From NCBI RefSeq assembly GCF_028737215.1, contig NZ_JAQZAM010000025.1, positions 1 through 64,000 on the forward strand: 64,000 nt of DNA, read 5' to 3'. The position numbers and the translations under genes were made by a program. This document shows positions 36,824 through 44,359 of this stretch, piece by piece. A model generated the notes under the pieces. The model was given only the letters and a program-made list of their open reading frames with translations. It searched no databases and was not told the DNA's origin. The stretch is from Actinomycetospora chibensis. GTDB lineage: Bacteria > Actinomycetota > Actinomycetes > Mycobacteriales > Pseudonocardiaceae. Numbering within the stretch: position 1 is the first letter of the stretch; each line of letters opens with the position of its first letter.

Positions 36824-36973
36824 ATGCGGAGGCTGGAGCGGAGGGTCGAGGAGCTCGACGACCCGCGCTCCCCCGTCCCCCACGCCCTCGTCACCCCGCG
36901 GATGCTGTGGGCGGTGTACGGGCACGACGCCGAGGGTCGGAGCACGCTGTGCCGGGTCGAGCAGCCGTCCTGA
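36824..36973 (+). CDS. 49-residue ORF repeating the tail module of the amidase-like protein
   Basis: ATG at 36824, TGA at 36971-36973. The peptide starts MRRLERRVEELDD, matching MERLQRRVDDLED of the 34753-35790 protein, and then passes straight to PHALVTPRMLWAVYG and CRVEQPS, matching its last 30 residues; the 85-residue linker between the two is missing. DNA identity is also high over CTCGTCACCCCGCGGATG. It may be a stand-alone tail peptide, or the 3' remnant of a duplicated gene. No clear ribosome site. A short (3-base) gap separates it from the convergent next gene. Confidence 0.45.
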   Translation: MRRLERRVEELDDPRSPVPHALVTPRMLWAVYGHDAEGRSTLCRVEQPS

Positions 36974-36976
36974 CGT

Positions 36977-37627
36977 CTATCGAAGGGTGATGTCGGCGCC
37001 GCTCGACTCGATCTGCTCGCGGCTGAACCCGACGCCGTCGCCCGCACCGCTCCCGGCCTTGACCCGGAAGTAGTCGCCGGTCGCCGCGACGTCGGGCATC
37101 GTGAACGAGTACTCGCAGCTGTCGGAGTAGCCGTAGTACGACGTGCTCCACGTGTTGCGCGCAATGCCGTACCCGGTCAGCGAGGTCGCGCCGACGAGAT
37201 CGCCGGAGGCGTCGTAGATCGTCACCGAGGTGCCGTTGACGGCGGAGCCCGTGCAGGAGGAGCCCGGCGAGACGTAGCCGGACATGCCGTAGACCGTCAC
37301 GGTGCCCGTCACCGTCATCGTTCTGCTGTTCGACGCGACGGTGCCGATCAGCATCACCGCCGCGATCGCCGCGACGATCGCGATGACGACCCAGCCCCAG
37401 CGCATGCCGGGTCGCGTCGGTGTCCCGGGTCCGATCGGGCCCGGACCGGCGGGCGGCATCGACCAGGAGGACGGGGCGGGCCGGCCGTGCGCCGTGGGGT
37501 GAGGGGCCGGCGGCGCGTAGTACGGCGGCGTCCACGGGCCGGTGGGCCGCGGGATCGCCACGGTCGTCTCCTCGGCGGTGGGCGTCGGCCCCGTGGTGTG
37601 GGGCCGCTGCTCGGTGCTGCTGCTCAT
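36977..37627 (-). CDS. membrane-anchored extracellular protein of unknown function
   Basis: 216 aa. A Pro-rich cytosolic N-terminus, one membrane segment (about 77-97, WGWVVIAIVAAIAAVMLIGT) and a small extracellular beta-like domain with two cysteines (SSCTGS and SCEYSF) that probably pair. The layout (proline-rich inside, one helix, small disulfide domain outside) recurs in this window. ATG at 37627 with GGGGAG upstream. Family not recognised. Confidence 0.55.
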   Translation of the reverse strand: MSSSTEQRPHTTGPTPTAEETTVAIPRPTGPWTPPYYAPPAPHPTAHGRPAPSSWSMPPAGPGPIGPGTPTRPGMRWGWVVIAIVAAIAAVMLIGTVASNSRTMTVTGTVTVYGMSGYVSPGSSCTGSAVNGTSVTIYDASGDLVGATSLTGYGIARNTWSTSYYGYSDSCEYSFTMPDVAATGDYFRVKAGSGAGDGVGFSREQIESSGADITLR

Positions 37628-37832
37628 GATCGTCTCCCCGACGTCACCCGGCGCCGTCGTGGCGCCCGATGCCGCCGGTGTCGCCGGATCGACCGCGGCC
37701 GTTACGCCCCCTCCACTCGTCCGGGTGACGCATGCTGAATCGAGCTGACCGGTCGTAACGACGGCGCCGGCAGGGCGATGTCGTGGGCAATCGGGCCGGC
37801 TCCCTCGGCCCGGATCGTCGGGGGATGATCAC

Positions 37833-38681
37833 GTGAACGAGCGGTGCAGCTGTGGCGCGGACCTGATCGCGGACCTGCCGATGTGCCTCGCCTGCGGAGC
37901 GCGGCGTCCGGCGCCGCAGGTGCTGGTCGGGGCGGGCGCTCCGCGTCCCGCTGCGCCGTGGGGCCCGCCGCCCGCGCCTCGCCAGATGGTCCGACCGGTG
38001 GTTCGGCCGCTGCCCCAGCCTCCGGTGCCCCGGGCTTCGATGCCGGTGGCGCCGATGCCGGTGGCGCCGGTGCCCGCGCCTGCTGCTCCGGCCCGCTCGT
38101 CGTCGGCGCTGTGGATCGTCGCCGCGGCGGCGATCGTGGTCCTCGCCGTGATCGGCGCGCTGGCCGTCGTGCTGCTGCGCCCGAGCTCCGCGGGCACCCC
38201 GGTCGTGACGACGCCGGCGCCGGTCACCGTGACCGCTGCCCCGAGCACCGTGTACTCCTCGCCGTCCTCCTCGTCGTCCTCGTCCTCCTCGACCGGGGAC
38301 GGCGGCGGCACGAGCACGCTGCAGGCGATCGTCGACTCCGACCGCACCGCGATGGAGGGCTTCGACGGGATGTGGGTGCCGCAACTCTCCTCGAAGCAGC
38401 CCGGCACCGTCGACAACGGCACCACCTACGACGCGTCGTCGATCTACGCGAACTACCAGGGCCTGGTCGCGAGCCACACGAACGTGCGGCTGCTGTGGTC
38501 CGGCGACTGGTCGGTCTACCGCGAGAGCGACTACTGGGTCGCGGTGTACGGGCAGGGCTTCACGACCGCCGCCGGCGCCAACGCCTGGTGCGACGCGCAG
38601 GGCTTTGCCGCCGACGACTGCTTCGCCAAGCAGCTCTCCCACACGGCCGGACCGGCCGGCACCACCGAACCCCGCTCCTGA
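37833..38681 (+). CDS. zinc-ribbon, membrane-anchored extracellular protein (paralogue of the gene at 16453)
   Basis: 282 aa. Cys5, Cys7, Cys18 and Cys21 form an N-terminal zinc ribbon; a Pro/Val-rich linker, a membrane segment (about 91-115) and a Ser-rich stalk lead to an extracellular domain with LLWSGDWSVYRESDYW, ANAWC and DDCFAKQLSHT. This domain is shared with the 16453-17652 protein, which has an extra C-terminal half. GTG at 37833 with GGGGGA upstream. The PrsW-type protease gene starts 30 bases after it on the same strand, so cleavage of this protein by that protease is a testable idea. Confidence 0.62.
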   Translation: MNERCSCGADLIADLPMCLACGARRPAPQVLVGAGAPRPAAPWGPPPAPRQMVRPVVRPLPQPPVPRASMPVAPMPVAPVPAPAAPARSSSALWIVAAAAIVVLAVIGALAVVLLRPSSAGTPVVTTPAPVTVTAAPSTVYSSPSSSSSSSSSTGDGGGTSTLQAIVDSDRTAMEGFDGMWVPQLSSKQPGTVDNGTTYDASSIYANYQGLVASHTNVRLLWSGDWSVYRESDYWVAVYGQGFTTAAGANAWCDAQGFAADDCFAKQLSHTAGPAGTTEPRS

Positions 38682-38711
38682 GCCGTCACGACCCGCTGCC
38701 CGGAGACCCCG

Positions 38712-39653
38712 ATGACCCCGCCCGGCTCCCGCCTGCCCGACCTGTCGGTCCTCTTTCCCTTCCGCGCCTGGCTGCGCCACCCGGCCCTGCGCGCCTGGAC
38801 GACGTGGTTGTTCGTCGCCCTCGTCGCGACGCCGCCGGCCGCGCTCGCCCTCTTCCGCGACGCCTCGGGCGTGGGCGGTGAGGCGACCACCTTCGCCGCC
38901 TACTTCGCCGCAGCCTGGTTCCTGGTCCTCTGGGTCGTCGTCCGACCCCAGGCGATCAAGGGGTCCCTGCTCCTCGGAGTCGTCGTCCTCGCGCTCGTCC
39001 TGGAGGCTCCGCTCGCGCTCGCGATGGAGGAGTTCGTCGACGGCGATATGGACAACCTCGCCGGAAGCATCTTCGGAGCGGGCCTACCGGAAGAGCTCGC
39101 GAAGATGCTCCCCGTCGTCCTGGTGGTGCTGGCGCAGCGGCGGCTCGGCCTCGTTCCCCGCGACACCCTCTTCCTCGGAGCGGTGAGCGGGCTCGTGTTC
39201 GGCGCGGTCGAGGCCGTGTACTACGCGACGGGCAGCAGCGGTGGGGGCACCTACAGCGCTCTGATCCTGGTCTGGCGTTTCGTCACCGACCCAATCGCGC
39301 ACGCCCTGTGGTCCGGGGTGGCCGGCTACTTCGTCGGTCTCGCCGCCCACTACCGCGCGCCGGGCCCGTTCTTCGCTCTGATCGGCATCGGGATCGGCGT
39401 TCCGGCGCTGCTGCACGGCCTCAACAACTGGGTGCCGGTGAACACCAGCATTCTGTGGGTCGTCGTCACCGTCGTCAGCGCTCTGCTGTTCCTTGCGTAC
39501 GCCCGCGTCGGGCTGGTTCCGACGCGTCCCGTCGCACCGATCGCTCCCCCGCTCGCCCCGCCCGGTCGTGCGGGTCGTCCCGCCGTCGTCGACCCGCCGA
39601 CCGCACCGATCGCGATGCCCCAGCACAGCTCCGGGCGGCACGCGCTGGTCTGA
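38712..39653 (+). CDS. PrsW-family intramembrane metalloprotease
   Basis: 313 aa polytopic membrane protein. The family motifs are present: EELAK (in GLPEELAKMLPVVLV), FGAVEAVYYATG, the histidine in DPIAHALWSG, and HGLNNW. In Bacillus PrsW cuts an anti-sigma factor; other members process membrane-anchored proteins. Candidates in this window are the ECF/anti-sigma fusion at 10902-12389 and the anchored zinc-ribbon protein encoded just upstream. About eight membrane segments and a Pro-rich cytosolic tail. Start ATG at 38712 with GGAGA upstream. Confidence 0.85.
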   Translation: MTPPGSRLPDLSVLFPFRAWLRHPALRAWTTWLFVALVATPPAALALFRDASGVGGEATTFAAYFAAAWFLVLWVVVRPQAIKGSLLLGVVVLALVLEAPLALAMEEFVDGDMDNLAGSIFGAGLPEELAKMLPVVLVVLAQRRLGLVPRDTLFLGAVSGLVFGAVEAVYYATGSSGGGTYSALILVWRFVTDPIAHALWSGVAGYFVGLAAHYRAPGPFFALIGIGIGVPALLHGLNNWVPVNTSILWVVVTVVSALLFLAYARVGLVPTRPVAPIAPPLAPPGRAGRPAVVDPPTAPIAMPQHSSGRHALV

Positions 39654-39676
39654 CGCGGCGAGGCGAGGGGCCCGAG

Positions 39677-39703
39677 CGAACCGTGTCCTCGGGACACGGT
39701 TCG
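39677..39703. terminator. bidirectional stem-loop terminator
   Basis: Perfect 12-bp inverted repeat CGAACCGTGTCC / GGACACGGTTCG around a TCG loop, placed between the convergent ends of the PrsW-type gene (39653) and the alpha/beta hydrolase gene (39715). No U-tract on either side, which is normal for high-GC actinobacteria. Confidence 0.75.
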
Positions 39704-39714
39704 CCCCGCACCCG

Positions 39715-40785
39715 TCAGCTCACCGGAGTGTCGAGCAGCTCCTTGAGCTGGGCGTCGATCTGCGGCATGTAGTCGGGATTCACCGCGAAGAGTCCGAGGT
39801 GGCCGAGCACGTCGTTGATGACCCGCAGCTCGGAGCCCTTGATGTGGGCCTGCTCGGTGACGTGGTCACGGATCGGGAAGAACATGTCCTCGTCGATCGG
39901 CAGGACGAAGGTCTTCGCCGTGATCCGGCCGAGCGCGGCGGCCAGGTCGCCACCGGTGTGGCGGGCGACGTCGCCGCGCTGCCACTTCCACATCATCGCG
40001 AGCAGGTCGTTCGGGTCCATCGCCGTGAAGTAGGGCTGCAGGAAGCCGGCGAGGAACGCGTCCATGTCCTCGAACCCGAGCCCGGTGTAGACCTTCTGCT
40101 TCCAGAACTCGGTGGAGAAGCCCATGACGCCCCAGATGCGGGCGTGGCGCTCGAGCCCGGCCTGGACCTCGGCGTTCGAGGTGTACTCGCCGCCGTGGAA
40201 CCCCGGGTCGGAGGTGATCGCCTCCATCAGCACCCGAACGTAGAGGAAGTCGTGGTCGGTGTTCTGCGCGGTGCCGGCGATGGGCGCGGCGCGCTTGACC
40301 TTGTCGGGGAAGCGCACGGCCCACTCGTAGGTCTGCTGCGCGCCCATCGACCCGCCGGTGACCAGCTGCAGGGTCTCGATCCCGAAGTGCTCGCGTAGCA
40401 ACCGCTCCTGCGCAACGACGTCGTCACCGATGCGGACCTTCGGGAACGCCGACATCGAGAGTGCGGCGTTGGCCCCGTTGGCATTGTGCGGTGAGGTCGA
40501 CAGACCGTTGCCGATCTGATCGATGATCACGATGAAGTACTTCGACGGGTCGAGCGCGTGGCCCTCGCCGATGTACTGCTCGCGGAAGATCTGGTGGGTG
40601 CCCGAGTACCAGGTGGACACGAAGATCGCGTTGTCCTTGGCCTCGCTGAGGGTCCCGAACGTCGCGACCGCGAGGTGGCAGTCGGGGATCGACCCGCCCT
40701 CCTCGAGATCCAGACGTCCGATGCTGACGAGGTCGTAGTCCCCGTGGAACTCGTGGCTGTAGTACGGATTGTCGATCGCCGCCAT
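39715..40785 (-). CDS. alpha/beta hydrolase of the homoserine O-acetyltransferase (MetX) superfamily
   Basis: 356 aa, soluble. MetX-like core: HLAVATFGTLSEAKDNAIF, GNGLSTSP, the nucleophile elbow LVTGGSMGAQQTYEW and a late LGHLGLFAVNPD with the catalytic His. True MetX has a longer and different middle region, and this protein lacks the usual homoserine-binding context, so it is likely a relative acting on another ester or acyl group. ATG at 40785 with AGGGGAG upstream; the longer in-frame start is a Pro/Arg shadow. Stands alone, convergent with the PrsW-type gene. Confidence 0.72.
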   Translation of the reverse strand: MAAIDNPYYSHEFHGDYDLVSIGRLDLEEGGSIPDCHLAVATFGTLSEAKDNAIFVSTWYSGTHQIFREQYIGEGHALDPSKYFIVIIDQIGNGLSTSPHNANGANAALSMSAFPKVRIGDDVVAQERLLREHFGIETLQLVTGGSMGAQQTYEWAVRFPDKVKRAAPIAGTAQNTDHDFLYVRVLMEAITSDPGFHGGEYTSNAEVQAGLERHARIWGVMGFSTEFWKQKVYTGLGFEDMDAFLAGFLQPYFTAMDPNDLLAMMWKWQRGDVARHTGGDLAAALGRITAKTFVLPIDEDMFFPIRDHVTEQAHIKGSELRVINDVLGHLGLFAVNPDYMPQIDAQLKELLDTPVS

Positions 40786-41046
40786 CGTCGGCTCCCCTGA
40801 TCGCCCGGTTGTGGACTCCTCATCCACCCACAGCCCCGAGGGCTGCGGAAGGAGGAGGCGCGCACTACGTACCGAAGCCGCCACAGCGACGCTGGGCGAG
40901 GACGACCTCGGGGAGGAGGGTCGAAGTCGTCGATGAGGGGGTGGCGTGCGCGTCGCCCCCGGTAGCCCGCAGGATCTCATCGACTCGACCACCAGCGCTG
41001 GGTGAAGGTCCTCACCCGACTCCCGCGCACCCCAGGGGGAACTCTC

Positions 41047-42012
41047 ATGACCGACCCGCTCGCCGGCTGGGAGATCGGCCGGCCGCTACCCCGTGACGCG
41101 CGCGTGCTCGTCGCCGGCTCGTCGGGGCTCGTCGGCTCCGCCGTCGCGCGTCATCTGCGCGCCGCGGGCTTCACCGACGTCGTCGGAGTGCGCTCGGCGC
41201 AGGTCGACCTGCGCGACGCCGACGCCACCGCCCGCTTCCTCGAGGAGACCCGGCCGGCCGTCGTGGTCGACGCCGCCGCGCGCGTCGGGGGGATCGCGGC
41301 GAATGCGGCCGAGCCCGTCGAGTTCCTCCACGACAACCTGCGCATTCAGGCCAACCTGCTCGATGCCGCGCACCGCGTCGGTGTCGGCCGCCTGCTGCTG
41401 CTCGGCTCGTCGTGCATCTACCCGAAGTTCGCCGACCAGCCGATCCGCGAGGACTCGCTGCTCACCGGCCCGCTCGAACCCACCAACGACGCGTACGCGA
41501 TCGCGAAGATCGCCGGGATCATGGGCGTGCAGTCGTACCGCCGCGAGTACGGCCGGTCGTGGATCTCCGCGATGCCCACGAACCTGTACGGGCCGGGCGA
41601 CAACTTCGACCTCGAGAAGTCCCACGTGCTGCCCGCGCTCATGCGCAAGTTCCACGAGGCCCGCGTGTCCGGGGCGCCGACCGTGACCGTGTGGGGCACC
41701 GGGACGCCGCGCCGCGAGTTCCTCCACACCGACGACCTCGCCGCCGCGTGCCTGCACCTGCTCGAGCGCTACGACGACCCGTCGCCGATCAACGTCGGCG
41801 TCGGCGAGGACGTCCCGATCGCCGACCTCGCGTCGCTCGTCGCCGACACCGTCGGGTTCACCGGCGACATCGTCTACGACACCTCCCGCCCCGACGGCAC
41901 GCCGCGCAAGCTCCTCGACGTCTCCCGCCTGCAGTCGCTGGGCTGGACGCCGACCATCGGCCTCGCCGAGGGCCTGGCCTCGACCTATCAGTGGTTCCTC
42001 GAGCAGCAGTGA
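41047..42012 (+). CDS. fcl: GDP-L-fucose synthase (GDP-4-keto-6-deoxymannose epimerase/reductase)
   Basis: 321 aa. Takes the product of Gmd to GDP-L-fucose by epimerisation and NADPH reduction. Features: nucleotide loop AGSSGLVGSAV (24-33), GSSCIYPKFADQP with the catalytic Ser/Cys (121-123), AYAIAK with Tyr150 and Lys154, and PTNLYGPGDNFDLEKSHVLPAL read as two adjoining halves. ATG at 41047 with AGGGGGA upstream. It sits 14 kb from gmd and on the opposite strand, so the two steps are split across the locus. A short helical tail ends in EQQ. Confidence 0.93.
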   Translation: MTDPLAGWEIGRPLPRDARVLVAGSSGLVGSAVARHLRAAGFTDVVGVRSAQVDLRDADATARFLEETRPAVVVDAAARVGGIAANAAEPVEFLHDNLRIQANLLDAAHRVGVGRLLLLGSSCIYPKFADQPIREDSLLTGPLEPTNDAYAIAKIAGIMGVQSYRREYGRSWISAMPTNLYGPGDNFDLEKSHVLPALMRKFHEARVSGAPTVTVWGTGTPRREFLHTDDLAAACLHLLERYDDPSPINVGVGEDVPIADLASLVADTVGFTGDIVYDTSRPDGTPRKLLDVSRLQSLGWTPTIGLAEGLASTYQWFLEQQ

Positions 42013-42131
42013 CATCGGTCTGATCGGGCGAACGCGAGGGCTTCCATACATCGCCCGTCCGGCGCGTAACGACGGTCCCGGCCCCGCCGACAGAGCCCGT
42101 AGACGTTCGAGGACGACGGGGGTTGCCTGCG

Positions 42132-42257
42132 ATGACGATGATCCTGACGGCCGTGGCCGGTGCGACGGCCGGTGCGGCGGCGTGGCTGATCGCCCCCTGG
42201 GCGAGCATGGCCGTCCACGGCACGGTCGACGAGCGAACCTGGGCCACGCAGCGCTGA
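42132..42257 (+). CDS. 41-residue membrane protein, related to the next gene
   Basis: ATG at 42132, TGA at 42255-42257. Reads as one hydrophobic helix (LTAVAGATAGAAAWLIAPW) and a short tail SMAVHGTVDERTW. The tail matches DMARHGTLDQQKV of the 42361 protein, and both helices are Gly/Ala-rich ending in (L/I)AP. It follows fcl by 119 bases on the same strand. Ribosome site weak. Function unknown; I judge it real mainly because the paralogue follows. Confidence 0.45.
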   Translation: MTMILTAVAGATAGAAAWLIAPWASMAVHGTVDERTWATQR

Positions 42258-42360
42258 GGCCGAGCCTCACAGTTCGGTCTCGTCGGCCCCGCGGGCCGGA
42301 GCCCTCCCCCACGATGCTCACAGCACGTGGGGTGCGAGGTCTCCGGGGGGAGTGCCGACG

Positions 42361-42603
42361 ATGGCGAAGTGCGGGCGAGGACCGGCGGTGGCCGTGGGGG
42401 TCCTGGTCGGAGCCGCTCTGGGATGGGCGCTCGCGCCCGTCGTCGACATGGCGCGACACGGCACGCTCGACCAGCAGAAGGTGCGAGCCTGGCGCGAGGC
42501 CGGGCCCCGGCGACCGCGAGCCGTCCCGCGGTGCGACGAGCTGAGCGTCCCGGCGCCCCGGAGCGGGGCCACCGGGGCGTCAGCTCCCGCGACCCGCCGC
42601 TAG
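42361..42603 (+). CDS. 80-residue membrane protein, related to the previous gene
   Basis: ATG at 42361 with GGGGGG about 10 bases upstream. One helix (VAVGVLVGAALGWALAPVV) is followed by DMARHGTLDQQKVRAW and a basic Pro/Arg tail. It shares the helix-AP-x2-x-M-HGT-x-D pattern with the 41-residue protein upstream. Its TAG overlaps the stop of the convergent acyltransferase-like gene. No known family. Confidence 0.5.
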   Translation: MAKCGRGPAVAVGVLVGAALGWALAPVVDMARHGTLDQQKVRAWREAGPRRPRAVPRCDELSVPAPRSGATGASAPATRR

Positions 42604-43316
42604 GGCTTGAGCACCCGCGTCTCCTCGACGCGGGCGGCGTCCATCTCCTGGAACTCCATGCGCCGCCGGCCCGCGAGCCTCTTCTCGAGGCGGTCGACGT
42701 AGGGCAGGAAACCGGCCCGCTCGCAGCCCTTGAGGCTCGCGATGTTGTCGGTGCCGACGAACGTGACGACGTAGCGCGCCCCGAGGTCGGTGGCCTTCTC
42801 CGCGATCATCGACATGCCGGCGCTCATGATCCGCTTGCCCTGGTGGCGCACCGGCGTGAACGCGCCCTCGAGCAGCGCCTCGTCGGGGCCGAGCACGGGG
42901 AAGATGCCGTGGAAGAACGACTGCACGTCATCGTTGTCGTCGGCGGAGAACAGCCACTGCACGTAGCAGGGCTCGTCGTCGGAGTTGACCGCCACGTAGG
43001 GGCTGCCGATGCCCTGGTCCAGGAGGCGACCACGGGTCTGCCGCTCCCAGCGCTCGGCGGTGTCGACCTCGGCGTGGATGTCGAGGATGTGCTCGACGTC
43101 GTCGTCGCGCATGGCGCGCACCGAGATCGGGATCTTCGCGACGGGCGTCTCGTGGGGGGCCACCAGGTCCCGCTTGAGTCCGTAGGAGTGCGACGTCGAC
43201 AGTGCTCGCTTGCCGACGGAGCGCATCGTCGGGATGAAGGTCCCCGACTCCAGCGTCGTCCTGGCGAATCGGGCGTAGCGCGTGAGCGTCGTGCCGGCGC
43301 TCGAGTTGTCCTGCAC
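42600..43316 (-). CDS. GNAT-like acyltransferase
   Basis: 238 aa. Core features of a GNAT fold: ISVRAMRDDDVEHILDIHAE at the beginning of the domain, an acetyl-CoA loop near VRHQGKRIMSAGMSMI, then ARYVVTFVGTDNIASLKGC with the usual xxN-xx-S-xx-xx-ERAGF (ERAGFLPY). No signal peptide. GTG at 43316 with a GAGGA site; upstream in-frame codons exist but lack one. The acyl donor and target cannot be told. Confidence 0.6.
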   Translation of the reverse strand: MQDNSSAGTTLTRYARFARTTLESGTFIPTMRSVGKRALSTSHSYGLKRDLVAPHETPVAKIPISVRAMRDDDVEHILDIHAEVDTAERWERQTRGRLLDQGIGSPYVAVNSDDEPCYVQWLFSADDNDDVQSFFHGIFPVLGPDEALLEGAFTPVRHQGKRIMSAGMSMIAEKATDLGARYVVTFVGTDNIASLKGCERAGFLPYVDRLEKRLAGRRRMEFQEMDAARVEETRVLKP

Positions 43317-43552
43317 AGCGAAGTCCTCACCGTTGGGGAATCGGCCATGGTCGCCGATCGCTCTCGACCGAGCGACCACCACCCGGGGTGAGACGCGCAC
43401 ACGAACGGAGGGTTCGTTCGCCGCCCATACACATCACCCGATCGGGGTAGAATCGCGCGCGTCACCGTGATCGAGCTAACGATCCGTGTCTCATGGACGA
43501 GAATCGGATCGAGCGCCGGCGGGGAGCCGGCTCAGCACCCTCGGGGGGTCCC
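43317..43552. promoter_or_regulatory. divergent intergenic region
   Basis: No gene. It separates the acyltransferase-like gene from a small plus-strand ORF. A TAGAAT at 43448-43453 would fit a -10 box for the plus strand, about 100 bases before the ORF start, but no matching -35 was found. Confidence 0.25.
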
Positions 43553-43714
43553 ATGTCCAAGCACTCGGCTCCACAGCCCGGCCGCAGCACCGGCGACCCC
43601 GTCGTGCTCATCCGTCCGGTGGCGCTGAGCGCTGCGGACTATCTCGGTCGTCTGCGGACCGCCGCGACGACCCTGGTCCCGACCACGGTGCCGGGTCGGC
43701 ACTCGCGGGGCTGA
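43553..43714 (+). CDS. small hypothetical protein (53 aa)
   Basis: ATG at 43553 with GGGGGG a few bases upstream. The peptide has no hydrophobic helix or known motif; mid-part VVLIRPVALSAADYLGRLR could be a short beta-helix element. It ends 18 bases from the stop of the convergent histidine phosphatase gene. A longer start at 43493 is possible. Could be chance; support is the ribosome site and a possible promoter. Confidence 0.3.
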   Translation: MSKHSAPQPGRSTGDPVVLIRPVALSAADYLGRLRTAATTLVPTTVPGRHSRG

Positions 43715-43732
43715 CACCCCGGGACCGGACCG

Positions 43733-44359
43733 TCAGGCCGGTAGCACCGTGCCCGCGTGCTCCGTCCCTGCGTGCTCCGTCCCCGCGTGCAGCGGGCCCG
43801 CGTCGTTGACGGCGAGCAGCAGCGGCACCGGTCCGCTCGTGTCGATGCGGCACACCGCGGCGTCGACGAGGAACATCCGCCACGCGATCTCGATGCCGAC
43901 CCCGAGGGCCCAGCTGATCGCCGCCTTGATCGGCGAGACGTGGCTGACCACCACCACCTCGCCCTCCGCCGCCTCCGCCGCCAGGTCGGCGCACGCGGCG
44001 GCCACGCGGTCCCGCACCGCCACGAGCGACTCGCCTCCGGCCGGCACGTGCTCGGGGTCGGAGCGCCAGGCGTGCCAGGCGTCGCCGTCGAGGGCCGTCA
44101 TGGGTTGGCCGTCGAGCTCGCCGTAGTCCATCTCGGTCCACCGCGTGTCGACCTCGACGGGCACCTCGGCACCGAGGAGCACCGCGGTCTCGCGGGCCCG
44201 GACGAGCGGGCTGGTCACCAGCCGCGTCGGCCGCGGGAGCCCTGCGGCGAGGGCGCGGGCCTGCCGCCGTCCGGTCTCGGTGAGCGGCGGGTCGGCCCGC
44301 CCGCACATCACCCCGCGGGCGTTGGCCTCACTCTGACCATGGCGGACGAGGGTGAGCAC
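43733..44359 (-). CDS. histidine phosphatase family protein
   Basis: 208 aa. Branch-1 histidine phosphatase: TLVRHGQSEAN with the phospho-accepting His near residue 7, LVTSPLVRARETA with its Arg, EMDYGELDG and VVVSHVSPI with the second His. It removes phosphate from small molecules or sugars. GTG start at 44359. The C-terminus carries three HAGTE repeats from a short DNA repeat (about 43747-43790). It overlaps the end of the upstream membrane-protein gene by 52 bases, so the two are co-transcribed. Confidence 0.85.
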   Translation of the reverse strand: MLTLVRHGQSEANARGVMCGRADPPLTETGRRQARALAAGLPRPTRLVTSPLVRARETAVLLGAEVPVEVDTRWTEMDYGELDGQPMTALDGDAWHAWRSDPEHVPAGGESLVAVRDRVAAACADLAAEAAEGEVVVVSHVSPIKAAISWALGVGIEIAWRMFLVDAAVCRIDTSGPVPLLLAVNDAGPLHAGTEHAGTEHAGTVLPA

